Assembly (NCBI GenBank): GCA_964427655.1
Contig: CAYRWE010000136.1
Coordinates: forward strand, 1 to 13,525
Length of the DNA stretch: 13,525 bases
DNA from: CAVQNQ01 sp964427655
Lineage (GTDB): Bacteria > Acidobacteriota > Terriglobia > Bryobacterales > Bryobacteraceae
Reading direction: 5' to 3'
A program made the translations under genes and the position numbers. Positions 6,303-13,477 of this stretch are shown piece by piece. Within the stretch, counting starts at the first letter, position 1; each line of letters begins with the position of its first letter. Below the pieces are notes generated by a model, which saw only the letters and a program-made list of their open reading frames with translations, did no database searches and was not told the DNA's origin.

Positions 6303-7691
6303 TCACCGCCCGAGCGACTGCGGCGTCGCCCTCACCGCGCGCTCGAAGGCCCAGCTCCGGATGTACGTCATCTGCTCTTTCATCGTGCGCGAGAGCGGAA
6401 CGATCTTGACGGCCGTCCTGATCAGGTCCTGCTCGGTGACCGCGCGGTCCGCCAAGCGCGCCTGCGTGATCGCCGAGACTACACATTGCTCGATCTCCGC
6501 GCCCGTCCAGCCGTTGGTCAGACTCGTCAGTTGGTCCAGGTCGATGCCCGCCAGATCCACTCCGCGGCGCGTGAGATGAATGCGGAACACCTCGTTGCGC
6601 TCTTCATCGACGGGCAGATCCACGAAGAACACCTCGTCGAAACGGCCTTTGCGGATCATCTCGGCGGGCAGCAGGTTGATGCGGTTGGCGGTGGCGGCCA
6701 CGAACAGGCCGCGCGTCTTCTCCTGCATCCAGGTCAGGAAGAAACCGAAGATGCGGCCCGGCTCCCCGCCCGATTCCGAGGTGGTCAGCCCCCTCTCGAT
6801 CTCGTCGAACCAGAGCACCGCGGGCGCCATATCCTCCATCATTTTGCAGGCCGCCACGAACGCGCCCTCAGGCTTGCCGTGCCGCCCGGAAAAGATCTCC
6901 ACCATGTCCACGCGGTACAGCGGAAGCTGGAAATTGGCGGCGATGGCCTTCACGCACAGGCTCTTTCCGCAGCCCGGCATGCCCATCATGAGCAGCCCCT
7001 TGGGCACGATTTCGGCGCTCAGGCTGTCGCGCATTTCGAACAGCTTGCGCCGCTCGATCAGCCATTTCTTGAGATTTTGCAGGCCGCCCACCTCTTCCAG
7101 GCCGCCCGGGTCGGAGATGAACTCGAGCACGCCCGTGCGGTTCACCAGCAGGCGCTTCTCTTCGAGCAACGTCGGGATCGATTCGGCGCCCAGCGTCCGG
7201 TTCCTGGCCAGGCCGCGGCGCAGCGCGTAGCGGGCTTCATCGAAGGTGAGGCCCAGCAAAGCCCGCGCGAGCTGGTTGCGCACTGCTTCGTTCGCGCCGG
7301 TGCTATCCGGGAAGATCCGCCGCTCCTCGTCCCCGACAAATTGCGCCAGCTCGATCACGTCGGGCGTCCGCAGATCCAGAAACAGGACGCTGCGCTCGAG
7401 TTCCTCCGGGATGTAGTGAACGGGCGATGAAATCACCACGAACTTGCCGCGGTCCAGGCATTCCGCGTAGATATCCCGCAGGCGGCGCCGGATCTCCGCC
7501 GAATCGCGCATGGGCTCATGGAAATCTTTGAGGTGGAAGATGGCGGGATCGGGGTACGCCGAGATGAAGTCCAGCACGGCGCGCGGCGTTTCGGCGCTCG
7601 CTTCGGCCGCTCCGCAGTCGCGCCGCAGGCCCTCGGTGAGGCTCCACTCCCAGATGCCCACCGGAGCGCCGTCGGACATCCGCCCGGCCAC
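6303..7691 (-). CDS. Ycf46-like AAA+ ATPase
   Basis: 462 residues from the first usable GTG. The N-terminal half (to ~190) resembles the non-catalytic domain of Ycf46-type ATPases, with a sequence such as FVVISSPVHYIPEEL. The C-terminal AAA module has Walker A GMPGCGKS (237-244, Lys243), Walker B VLWFDEIE (292-299, Asp296, Glu297), sensor 1 Asn336 in VAATANRIN, and GRFDEVFF with the arginine finger Arg350. All ATP-site residues are present, so it should be an active hexameric ATPase. Its role in bacteria is poorly known; in cyanobacteria Ycf46 has been linked to inorganic carbon use. It follows an SDR gene on the same strand, probably in one transcript. The coding frame clearly extends upstream of 7691 to about 7817 with no ATG, GTG or TTG (see next entry), so the true N-terminus is about 42 residues longer. 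Confidence is high for the family, lower for the start. Confidence 0.9.
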   Translation of the reverse strand: MAGRMSDGAPVGIWEWSLTEGLRRDCGAAEASAETPRAVLDFISAYPDPAIFHLKDFHEPMRDSAEIRRRLRDIYAECLDRGKFVVISSPVHYIPEELERSVLFLDLRTPDVIELAQFVGDEERRIFPDSTGANEAVRNQLARALLGLTFDEARYALRRGLARNRTLGAESIPTLLEEKRLLVNRTGVLEFISDPGGLEEVGGLQNLKKWLIERRKLFEMRDSLSAEIVPKGLLMMGMPGCGKSLCVKAIAANFQLPLYRVDMVEIFSGRHGKPEGAFVAACKMMEDMAPAVLWFDEIERGLTTSESGGEPGRIFGFFLTWMQEKTRGLFVAATANRINLLPAEMIRKGRFDEVFFVDLPVDEERNEVFRIHLTRRGVDLAGIDLDQLTSLTNGWTGAEIEQCVVSAITQARLADRAVTEQDLIRTAVKIVPLSRTMKEQMTYIRSWAFERAVRATPQSLGR

Positions 7692-7817
7692 CTCTCGCAG
7701 CAGCCCAGCTACCCGCCGCTCTTCGGAGGAACGGATATAGGTCAGGGGCCGTCCGGATTCGAAAATCTCCCGGATGGTTCTGGCGGCGCGGCTCTCGGTT
7801 TCGGAATGGCCTGGCGT
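7692..7817 (-). other. Probable N-terminal extension of the ATPase, with no canonical start codon
   Basis: In the ATPase frame these 42 codons read as plausible protein (TIREIFESGRPLTYIRSS, then EERRVAGLLREVAGRM) and look like the first strand and helix of the Ycf46 N-domain. The in-frame stop TAA is at 7835-7833. No ATG, GTG or TTG lies between it and 7691. An ACG codon at 7817-7815 sits nine bases after an AGGAG ribosome site. Either translation starts at ACG or the sequence carries an error or start-codon mutation here. Confidence 0.6.
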
Positions 7818-7824
7818 TGCGGTG

Positions 7825-7832
7825 TTCTCCTC
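7825..7832 (-). promoter_or_regulatory. Strong ribosome binding site before the ATPase extension
   Basis: The minus strand reads GAGGAGAA immediately after the in-frame stop TAA. It is the only strong Shine-Dalgarno match upstream of the ATPase, and it lies about 130 bases from the first conventional start at 7691, too far to serve it. It therefore argues for a start near 7817. Confidence 0.6.
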
Positions 7833-7871
7833 TTATCCAGACGCATCGGCGAGCGATTTGGCCGAACAGCC

Positions 7872-8636
7872 CTACACCATGTACATCCCGCCGTTCACCT
7901 CGATGGTCTGCCCGTAAATATAGCGAGCCGCGTCCGAGCAGAGGAACAGAATGGTATCGGCCACCTCCGCATCCGTGCCGAGCCTGCCGGCGGGCGTGGA
8001 AGCCCTCATGCTCTCCAGCAATTGGGGCGTGGAGAAGGTCTCATGAAAGTGGTTATTCACCGTGCCGGGGCTGACGGCGTTGACGCGAACCCCGTGCGGC
8101 GCCAGTTCCTTGGCCATCCCCTTGGTGATGGTGGAGACCGCCGCCTTGGCCGCCGCATAAATGGTGGCGCCCAGGCCGCCCCCATTGCGCGCGGCGATGG
8201 AGCTCACGTTGACGATTGCTCCGCTGCCGGCGGCAATCATACGCGGCGCCAGGGCCTGGCTGATGAACCATAGGCTCTTCACGTTGAGCGCCATCACCGT
8301 GTCGAACAGCTCGGGCGTGTACTCGGCCAGGCGCGCGCGCTTCACCATCGAGCCGGCGTTGTTGATCAGGATGTCGATCGCCGCGCCGCTGCGCTCCAGG
8401 TCTTTCAGAAAGCCGTCGATCCCGCAGTCCGTGCCCAGGTCTGCGCGAATGGCCTCGCCTTCCGCCCCGGCGGCGCGAACGGCGGCCAGAGTGGCTTCGG
8501 CGCCATCCTTGTACGAGCCGTAGTGAACGATCAGCCGCTTCACTCCCGCCTTCGCCAGAGCCAGCGCCGTGGCTGCGCCGATGCCACGCGAAGCACCCGT
8601 GACCAAGGCGGTCTTGTTCTCGAATTCTATCGACAT
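7872..8636 (-). CDS. SDR-family NAD(P)-dependent oxidoreductase
   Basis: A 254-residue classical short-chain dehydrogenase/reductase, FabG-like in length and motifs. The Rossmann cofactor motif TGASRGIG is at 13-20, NNAG at 92-95, and the catalytic set is Ser146, Tyr160 and Lys164 (YAAAK). SPGTVNNHFHE at 189-199 and the C-terminal VNGG are usual for the family. It should catalyse a reversible alcohol/ketone reaction in the cytoplasm; the substrate cannot be read from sequence. ATG at 8636 is chosen; an in-frame GTG two codons upstream (8642) is possible, and neither has a clear ribosome site. The start lies within the inverted repeat CATAAG-CA-CTTATG. Downstream on the same strand is the Ycf46-like ATPase, and it diverges from ridA across 76 bp. 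Confidence 0.92.
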   Translation of the reverse strand: MSIEFENKTALVTGASRGIGAATALALAKAGVKRLIVHYGSYKDGAEATLAAVRAAGAEGEAIRADLGTDCGIDGFLKDLERSGAAIDILINNAGSMVKRARLAEYTPELFDTVMALNVKSLWFISQALAPRMIAAGSGAIVNVSSIAARNGGGLGATIYAAAKAAVSTITKGMAKELAPHGVRVNAVSPGTVNNHFHETFSTPQLLESMRASTPAGRLGTDAEVADTILFLCSDAARYIYGQTIEVNGGMYMV

Positions 8637-8704
8637 AAGCACTTATGGTAACCGACAGCGTGTCGCCGTGTTACGTTCGTAAGCACAGCGGCCCCACGGG
8701 GCCG
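8634..8704. promoter_or_regulatory. Divergent SDR-ridA spacer with four consecutive short inverted repeats
   Basis: Four perfect inverted repeats follow one another: CATAAG-CA-CTTATG (8634-8647), CGACA-GCG-TGTCG (8653-8665), TTACG-TT-CGTAA (8671-8682) and CGGCCCC-AC-GGGGCCG (8689-8704). Their centres are 18-20 bp apart. The last ends at the first base of the ridA ribosome site (GGGAGG, 8704-8709) and could fold over it in RNA; the first covers the SDR start codon. The sequences of the arms differ from each other, so they are not copies of one operator. Function is unknown. Confidence 0.5.
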
Positions 8705-8712
8705 GGAGGCAT

Positions 8713-9105
8713 ATGAAGAAGAAGGTTTTGACCAGCGCCGGCGCGGCGCTGCCCATCGGCCCGTACTCGCAGGCCATCCAATTCGGCAACCTGATTTTCG
8801 TCGCCGGAGAGAAGGGCATCGATCCCCGCACCGGCCAGATGGCGCCGGGCGGCATTCAGGCCGAGACGCGGCAGGCTCTGGAAAACATCCAGGCCATCTT
8901 GGCCGAGGCTGGCGCCACGCTGGACGATGCGGTCGCCTCGACGGTACACATGACCGATCTTCGCGAGTTCGGGGCCATGAACCAGGTTTACGCCGAATAT
9001 TTCCGCAAGGACCCGCCCGGCCGCACCACAGTAGAAGTCTCCGGCTTACCCGCCGGCGCGCGCATCGAGATCACCGTGATTGCCGCGGCTCCCGGCGTCG
9101 AGTAG
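8713..9105 (+). CDS. RidA (YjgF/YER057c/UK114) family protein
   Basis: 130 residues, the usual family length. RidA proteins hydrolyse reactive enamine/imine intermediates, such as those released by PLP-dependent dehydratases, to stable keto acids and ammonia. The sequence shows the family features SAGAALPIGPYSQAI at the N-terminus, VAGEKGIDP at 30-38, VHMTDL at 78-83, and the ligand-gripping arginine at residue 104 in GRTTVEV, followed by ARIEITVIA with Glu119. These make it an Arg-type, probably active RidA rather than a diverged paralogue. Start ATG 8713 follows GGGAGG with only three bases between, preceded directly by a GC-rich hairpin. It stands alone on the plus strand between two minus-strand operons. 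Convergent larB ends 64 bp downstream, with no clear terminator between them. Confidence 0.93.
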   Translation: MKKKVLTSAGAALPIGPYSQAIQFGNLIFVAGEKGIDPRTGQMAPGGIQAETRQALENIQAILAEAGATLDDAVASTVHMTDLREFGAMNQVYAEYFRKDPPGRTTVEVSGLPAGARIEITVIAAAPGVE

Positions 9106-9169
9106 CGCGCCGCGCTGCGCTCCGAGAGGCTGCTTCCGCCGAGGAACTGCGGTTGGAACCCTTCGCCCC

Positions 9170-9916
9170 CTACGGCTTATTAATCAAACTCGCCACGTAC
9201 CCCGCCCCGAACCCGTTGTCGATGTTCACCACCGTCACGTTGCTCGAGCAACTGTTCAGCATCCCCAGCAGCGCGGCCAAGCCATGGAAGCTGGCGCCGT
9301 AGCCGACGCTCGTCGGCACAGCGATCACCGGGCACGATACCATCCCGCCGATCGCGCTGGGCAGCGCGCCTTCCATCCCCGCGCAGACCACGATCACGCG
9401 CGCTTCCGAGATCCGCTCCGCGTTGCTGATCAACCGGTGGATGCCCGCCACGCCCACGTCGTAGATGGAGTCCACTTCGTTGCCCATCACCTCCGCCGTC
9501 AGCCGCGCTTCCTCGGCCACGAACATGTCGCTGGTGCCCGCACAGACCACCGCGACCTTCCCCTTGCCGCGAATCGTGCGGTCGCGCCAGAAGCGGATCA
9601 CTCCGGAGAGCGGGAAGTATTCGCCGCAGGGCAATTTCTCCAGCACCGCCGCGCCGCATTCCCGGTCCGCCCGCGTGATCAGCACGTTGGGCCCGTTATC
9701 CACCAGCCGCTCGGCAATGGCGACCACCTGCTCCGGCGTTTTGCCCTTGGCGAAAATCACCTCCGGCATGCCGTGGCGCAGCGCCCTATGGTGGTCTATC
9801 TTGGCGAATCCCAGGTCCTCGTAAGGCATGTGGCGCATGCGCACCATGGCCGCCTCCACGTCCACACCGCCGCCGCGAACCTGTTCCAGTAACGACCGGA
9901 GCTGCTCCTGATCCAT
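9170..9916 (-). CDS. larB: LarB, nickel-pincer cofactor biosynthesis protein
   Basis: 248 residues, full length. LarB carboxylates and hydrolyses nicotinic acid adenine dinucleotide to pyridinium-3,5-biscarboxylic acid mononucleotide, the first step towards the nickel-pincer nucleotide of lactate racemase and related enzymes. A PurE-like C-terminal domain is clear: VCAGTSD (124-130), YDVGVAGIHR (152-161), CAGMEGALPS (178-187), PTSVGYGASF (201-210) and NIDNGFGAGY (231-240). Cys223 in NSCSS should be the counterpart of the cysteine that binds the substrate in Lactiplantibacillus LarB. The N-terminal region (1-115) matches usual LarB. The ATG at 9916 lacks a strong ribosome site and lies 28 bp after the DUF72 gene stop, so translation probably depends on the operon. 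LarC, LarE and LarA are not in the window. The related PurE itself is shorter and lacks this N-terminal part. Confidence 0.93.
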   Translation of the reverse strand: MDQEQLRSLLEQVRGGGVDVEAAMVRMRHMPYEDLGFAKIDHHRALRHGMPEVIFAKGKTPEQVVAIAERLVDNGPNVLITRADRECGAAVLEKLPCGEYFPLSGVIRFWRDRTIRGKGKVAVVCAGTSDMFVAEEARLTAEVMGNEVDSIYDVGVAGIHRLISNAERISEARVIVVCAGMEGALPSAIGGMVSCPVIAVPTSVGYGASFHGLAALLGMLNSCSSNVTVVNIDNGFGAGYVASLINKP

Positions 9917-9944
9917 GACGCCAGAATATCAGAGCCCGCGCCGG

Positions 9945-10658
9945 CTACGTCTCCGCCAGTTGCACCAGCCTCTCCGCGTTGAGCGCGCCCTCGGGCGATT
10001 CCTCGTGCTTGAACATCACGTATAAGTCGCGCCCGCCGGCCAAAAGCTCGCGCGCCCGCGCGGCGAAGCACGCCACGTCCTCGGCCGTGTAGTCCGGCTT
10101 GCGCAGGCGGTAATAAACGAAATCCGCAGTGACTGTTTCGGGCACCTCCAGCTTCTCCGATTCCGCCACGCACAGCGAAACGTTGCGCCGCCGCAGCGCC
10201 TCGTAGACCGGCTCGGCCAGCCACGATGGGTGGCGGAACTCGAAGGCATAGCGCATGCCGGGCGGAAGCAGGTCCAGGTAGTCGCCGAGCAGCGCATCGT
10301 CGCGCTTCAGTTGCGGCGGAAGCTGAAACAGCACCGGCCCCAGGCGCCGCGCCGTGCGCAGCGGGTCGATGGTCTTGAAAAACAGCTCGGTGGCCGCCTG
10401 CGCGTTCTTCAGTCGCAACATATGGGTGATCCGCTGGTTGGCTTTCACCGCGAACCGGAAGCCCGCCGGCGTGGCTTCCACCCAGGCGGCCAGCGTCTTC
10501 GCCGCCGGCAGGCGCCGAAACGTGTAGTTGATCTCCACCGCGCGCAGCCGCTCGGCGTAATGCGCCAGGAACTGCCGGGCCGGCAGCTTGGCGGGATAGA
10601 AGGCCGGCTTCCAGGCCGCATAGGCAAAGCCGGAGGTCCCCGCATACAACGTCGCCAT
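9945..10658 (-). CDS. DUF72 (YecE-like) protein
   Basis: 237 residues, a TIM-barrel family of unknown biochemical role found in bacteria and archaea. Family signatures are YAGTSGFAYAAWKPAFYP at the N-terminus, VEINYTFRRLP (41-51), LGPVLFQLPP (106-115), FEFRHPSW (139-146) and FVYYRLRK (180-187). The last conserved block, normally a FNN-type motif followed by NA, reads VMFKHEESPEGALNAERL here, a modest departure. It is the first gene of a probable two-gene operon with larB. Its start ATG (10658) is 32 bp from the divergent holin-family gene, so the two promoters must overlap. Confidence 0.9.
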   Translation of the reverse strand: MATLYAGTSGFAYAAWKPAFYPAKLPARQFLAHYAERLRAVEINYTFRRLPAAKTLAAWVEATPAGFRFAVKANQRITHMLRLKNAQAATELFFKTIDPLRTARRLGPVLFQLPPQLKRDDALLGDYLDLLPPGMRYAFEFRHPSWLAEPVYEALRRRNVSLCVAESEKLEVPETVTADFVYYRLRKPDYTAEDVACFAARARELLAGGRDLYVMFKHEESPEGALNAERLVQLAET

Positions 10659-10690
10659 GGCTTATCATTATCTCTGTCCGGAGGTTCGAA

Positions 10691-11059
10691 ATGCTCGTGC
10701 ACATCCTCGCCAACTGGCTGGTGAGCGCCCTGGCATTGTGGCTGGTGGCACAGATCATCCCCGGGATCGAGCTGAGCGGCTTCGGCGCGGCCCTATTCGC
10801 CACCATCATCATCGCCATCGTCAACGGAACTATCGGTTGGGTGCTCCGCCTGCTCACTCTTCCCCTGACCATCCTGACCCTGGGACTCTTCCTGCTGGTT
10901 GTGAACGCGTTCCTTCTGAAGCTGGCCAGCCTTTTCACGCCGGGCTTCAAGATCCGCGGATTCCTCGACGCCGTTCTGGGATCGGTGGTGCTGACCTTCC
11001 TCGCCTACCTGCTGCGCCGCATCGTGTTCTACGGCGGCACGCGTTGGACTACCCTATGA
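10691..11059 (+). CDS. Four-helix membrane protein of the phage-holin-4 superfamily (PF04020 type)
   Basis: 122 residues with four hydrophobic helices at about 5-23, 31-52, 56-80 and 90-113. The segment VNGTIGWVLRLLTLPLTILT and LGLFLLVVNAFLLKLAS is a near-textbook match to the family named after mycobacteriophage holins; the cellular members, such as YvlD, are not lysis proteins and their function is unknown. No other phage gene is near. The start has a good ribosome site (GGAGG at 10680-10684, six bases before ATG). The last codons overlap the glcE start in ATGA, so it is the lead gene of the operon with glcE and glcF. A role in the membrane for that enzyme is conceivable but unproven. Confidence 0.9.
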   Translation: MLVHILANWLVSALALWLVAQIIPGIELSGFGAALFATIIIAIVNGTIGWVLRLLTLPLTILTLGLFLLVVNAFLLKLASLFTPGFKIRGFLDAVLGSVVLTFLAYLLRRIVFYGGTRWTTL

Positions 11060-12210
11060 GTGTGGTGTCGCCGCCCAATTCCGAAGAGCTGCTGGAGGTT
11101 CTCCGCCGGCCTGCACTGCACCTCAGAACCATCGCGCTCTCCGGGAATTCCAGCAAACGGTTGATGGCCGGCCCCATCGCGGCGGCCGATGAGCAGATCT
11201 CCACCGCCGCCCTGAATGGCATCCTGGCCTACGAGCCGCACGATCTCACCGTGAGTGTGCAGGCCGGTACGCCCTGGCGCGAGTTCGCTTGCGCCTTGGC
11301 CGCCAACCGGCAAATGGTGCCGCTCGATCCCCCCTTCGCCGACGAAGCCACCGTTGGCGGTGTGATCGCCGCCAATTCCAGTGGGCCGCGCCGCCGCCTT
11401 TACGGCACCGCCCGCGACATGGTTATCGGCATGCACTTCGCCACCCTCGAGGGCAAGCTGGTGCAATCCGGCGGCATGGTGGTGAAGAACGTCGCCGGCC
11501 TCGATATGGCCAAGCTGATGATCGGCTCGTTCGGTACCCTGGCGGTCGTCACGGTGGTCAATTTCAAGCTGGTGCCCATGCCCGAAACGGAGCGCAGCTT
11601 CCTGCTGCCCTTCGATTCGGCCGCCGCCGCCGCCGCCGCGCGTGACCGCATCTTGAAAAGCGCGCTGCTGCCAGCCGCGCTCGATCTGCTCAATCCGGCG
11701 GCCGGCGATACGCTGGGCACGCGGGCCTGGCTGCTGGCCGTGCGGGCCGGCGGCAACCCGGCTGTAATCGAGCGCTACCAGCGCGAGCTGGCCGAGCTGG
11801 CGCCCGCCCAGATTTACGAGGATACCCGCCACGAATCCCTGTGGCGGCACGTTGAGAACTTCACGCCGAATTTCTTGAGGAGGAACCCGGATGGCGCGGT
11901 CGTACGGGTCTCCTGCACGTTGAAAGGTCTCGAAGCCGTGATGGCCGCCTTCGAGGGTCCGGCCGTGGCGCGCGCCGCGACCGGCGTCTGCTATGGCTAC
12001 TTCGAGCGGTGCGCCGCCGCCGCGGCGTGGATGGCGGGAGCCAAGGAACGCGGCTGGAAAGCCGTCGTCGAGTTCGCCCCGCAGGCCTGGCGCGAGACGG
12101 CCGACCTGTGGCCCGCTCCCAGCGGCGATTTGGAATTGATGCGCAAGGTCAAGAAATTGTTTGACCCCGAAAGTGTGTTAAACCGTGGCCGAATGTTCAG
12201 CCGAATCTGA
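11056..12210 (+). CDS. glcE: Glycolate oxidase FAD-binding subunit GlcE-like
   Basis: 384 residues, a PCMH/FAD_binding_4-type flavoprotein. GlcE works with GlcD and GlcF to oxidise glycolate (or D-lactate) and feed electrons to the membrane quinone pool. FAD-site motifs are LSGNSSKR (29-36), TVGGVIAANSSGPRRRLYG (99-117) and KNVAGLDMAKLMIGSFG (144-160), the last typical of GlcE. The C-terminal LFDPESVLNRGRMF is the usual end of the FAD-oxidase domain. ATG 11056 overlaps the preceding stop as ATGA, so translation is probably coupled; a longer frame upstream only overlaps the holin-family gene. A (GCC)6GCG tract at 11620-11640 encodes seven alanines. No glcD lies in the window, which is unusual since glcD normally precedes glcE. 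Confidence 0.9.
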   Translation: MSVVSPPNSEELLEVLRRPALHLRTIALSGNSSKRLMAGPIAAADEQISTAALNGILAYEPHDLTVSVQAGTPWREFACALAANRQMVPLDPPFADEATVGGVIAANSSGPRRRLYGTARDMVIGMHFATLEGKLVQSGGMVVKNVAGLDMAKLMIGSFGTLAVVTVVNFKLVPMPETERSFLLPFDSAAAAAAARDRILKSALLPAALDLLNPAAGDTLGTRAWLLAVRAGGNPAVIERYQRELAELAPAQIYEDTRHESLWRHVENFTPNFLRRNPDGAVVRVSCTLKGLEAVMAAFEGPAVARAATGVCYGYFERCAAAAAWMAGAKERGWKAVVEFAPQAWRETADLWPAPSGDLELMRKVKKLFDPESVLNRGRMFSRI

Positions 12211-13477
12211 ACGGACGGGCCTGGGACCCAGGCAGTTCGACCTGGACCGTTGCGTCCACTGCGGTCTATGCCTCAATGCCTGCCCGACCTATCGCGAGCT
12301 GGGCGTGGAAATGGATTCTCCGCGCGGCCGCATCTACCAGATGGTCCAGGTGGCCGAGGGCGCGCCCATCACGCCGTCCTATATCCGCCACATCGATCTG
12401 TGCCTGGCCTGCCGAGGCTGCGAATCGGCGTGCCCCTCCGGTGTGCGTTACGGCCGCATGGTGGAAGACGCCCGCGCCGAGATCGAAGCGCAACGCGGCG
12501 GCGCTTTCGCCGGCTGGCTGCGCCGCCAGATTCTGGTGCGTGTGGTGGCCTCGCGCAGTGCCCTGGCGATTGCCGGAACGCTTCTCTACCTGTATGAAGC
12601 CAGCGGCCTGAAGGCCGTCGTGCGCGGCCTCGCGTCGATGAAAATGTTAGGCCGGCTGGGAGAGATCGCCCAGCTCGCGCCCTCCGCCGAGATTCCGTTT
12701 TTCTTCGGGAAGATTGGCCGCACGTATCCCGCCGAGGGCCGCCAGCTTCATCGCGTAGCCTTCCTGGCCGGGTGCATCGCCAACGTCAGTTTCGCGCGGC
12801 TGAACGAAGCCACCGTGCGCGTGCTGCGCAAAAACGGCTGCGAAGTGGTGATTCCCGGCGGCCAGGGTTGCTGCGGCGCCCTGCACCTGCACGCCGGACT
12901 CCGCGATGAGGCCCGCAAGCTGGCCCGCCGCAACATCGACTCCATGGTGGATGGCGGCTTCGATGCCATCGTCACCAACGCCGCCGGCTGCGGTTCCACG
13001 CTCAAGGAATACGGCGAATTGCTGGCCGACGATCCCGCTTACGCCGAGAAGGCCCGCCGCTTCTCCGCGCTCATGCGCGACATCACCGAGTTCCTGGCGG
13101 ACCTCGAATTGAATCGCGACATGGCGCCCGTCAACGCCGTGGTGACTTACCAGGATTCCTGCCACCTGGCGCACGGCCAGCGCGTCCGCGGCGCACCCCG
13201 CAAGCTACTCTCCGCGGTTCCCGGCGTCACTCTGCGCGAGATGCGCGGTTCCGATATCTGCTGCGGCAGCGCCGGCATCTACAACGTGCAGGAAAACGAA
13301 ATGGCCATGCAGATCCTGGCCTCCAAGATGGTATCCGTCAACGCCACCCACGCGGACATCATAGCCACAGCCAATCCCGGCTGCCTGCTGCAGTTGCAGG
13401 CCGGTGTGCGCCTCCACGGCACGGGCCAGAAAGTCATGCACATCGTCGAGATTCTGGATCGTGCCTACACTCGCTAG
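12185..13477 (+). CDS. glcF: Glycolate oxidase iron-sulfur subunit GlcF-like
   Basis: 430 residues. GlcF passes electrons from the flavin subunits to the membrane. Two [4Fe-4S] ferredoxin motifs are complete: CVHCGLCLNACP (Cys23, 26, 29, 33) and CLACRGCESACP (Cys73, 76, 79, 83). Two CCG domains follow, with CCG at 229-231 and 359-361, preceded by LAGCIANV and YQDSCHLAHG respectively. This order is that of GlcF, and also of LutA/GlpC relatives, but adjacency to glcE and the length favour GlcF. The start is GTG at 12185, the only start codon between the in-frame stop at 12179-12181 and the first cluster. It overlaps glcE by 26 bp without a clear ribosome site, which implies translational coupling. 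Confidence 0.92.
   Translation: MAECSAESERTGLGPRQFDLDRCVHCGLCLNACPTYRELGVEMDSPRGRIYQMVQVAEGAPITPSYIRHIDLCLACRGCESACPSGVRYGRMVEDARAEIEAQRGGAFAGWLRRQILVRVVASRSALAIAGTLLYLYEASGLKAVVRGLASMKMLGRLGEIAQLAPSAEIPFFFGKIGRTYPAEGRQLHRVAFLAGCIANVSFARLNEATVRVLRKNGCEVVIPGGQGCCGALHLHAGLRDEARKLARRNIDSMVDGGFDAIVTNAAGCGSTLKEYGELLADDPAYAEKARRFSALMRDITEFLADLELNRDMAPVNAVVTYQDSCHLAHGQRVRGAPRKLLSAVPGVTLREMRGSDICCGSAGIYNVQENEMAMQILASKMVSVNATHADIIATANPGCLLQLQAGVRLHGTGQKVMHIVEILDRAYTR

Noticed and set aside
6486..7430. 314-codon plus-strand frame over the ATPase
   Set aside because: Antisense to Walker A, Walker B and sensor motifs of the real gene; no domain of its own.
9104..9116. AGCGC-GCC-GCGCT as a terminator between ridA and larB
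   Set aside because: Only a 5-bp stem overlapping the ridA stop codon and no T run follows; GC-rich DNA yields such pairs often.
10657..11055. Upstream extension of the glcE frame by 133 codons
   Set aside because: It overlaps the well-supported holin-family gene in another frame and has no similarity to GlcE N-termini; the ATGA overlap at 11056 is the natural start.
10691..11059. A prophage remnant, suggested by the holin-family name
   Set aside because: No integrase, lysin, terminase or structural gene is nearby, and cellular members of this family are common chromosomal membrane proteins.
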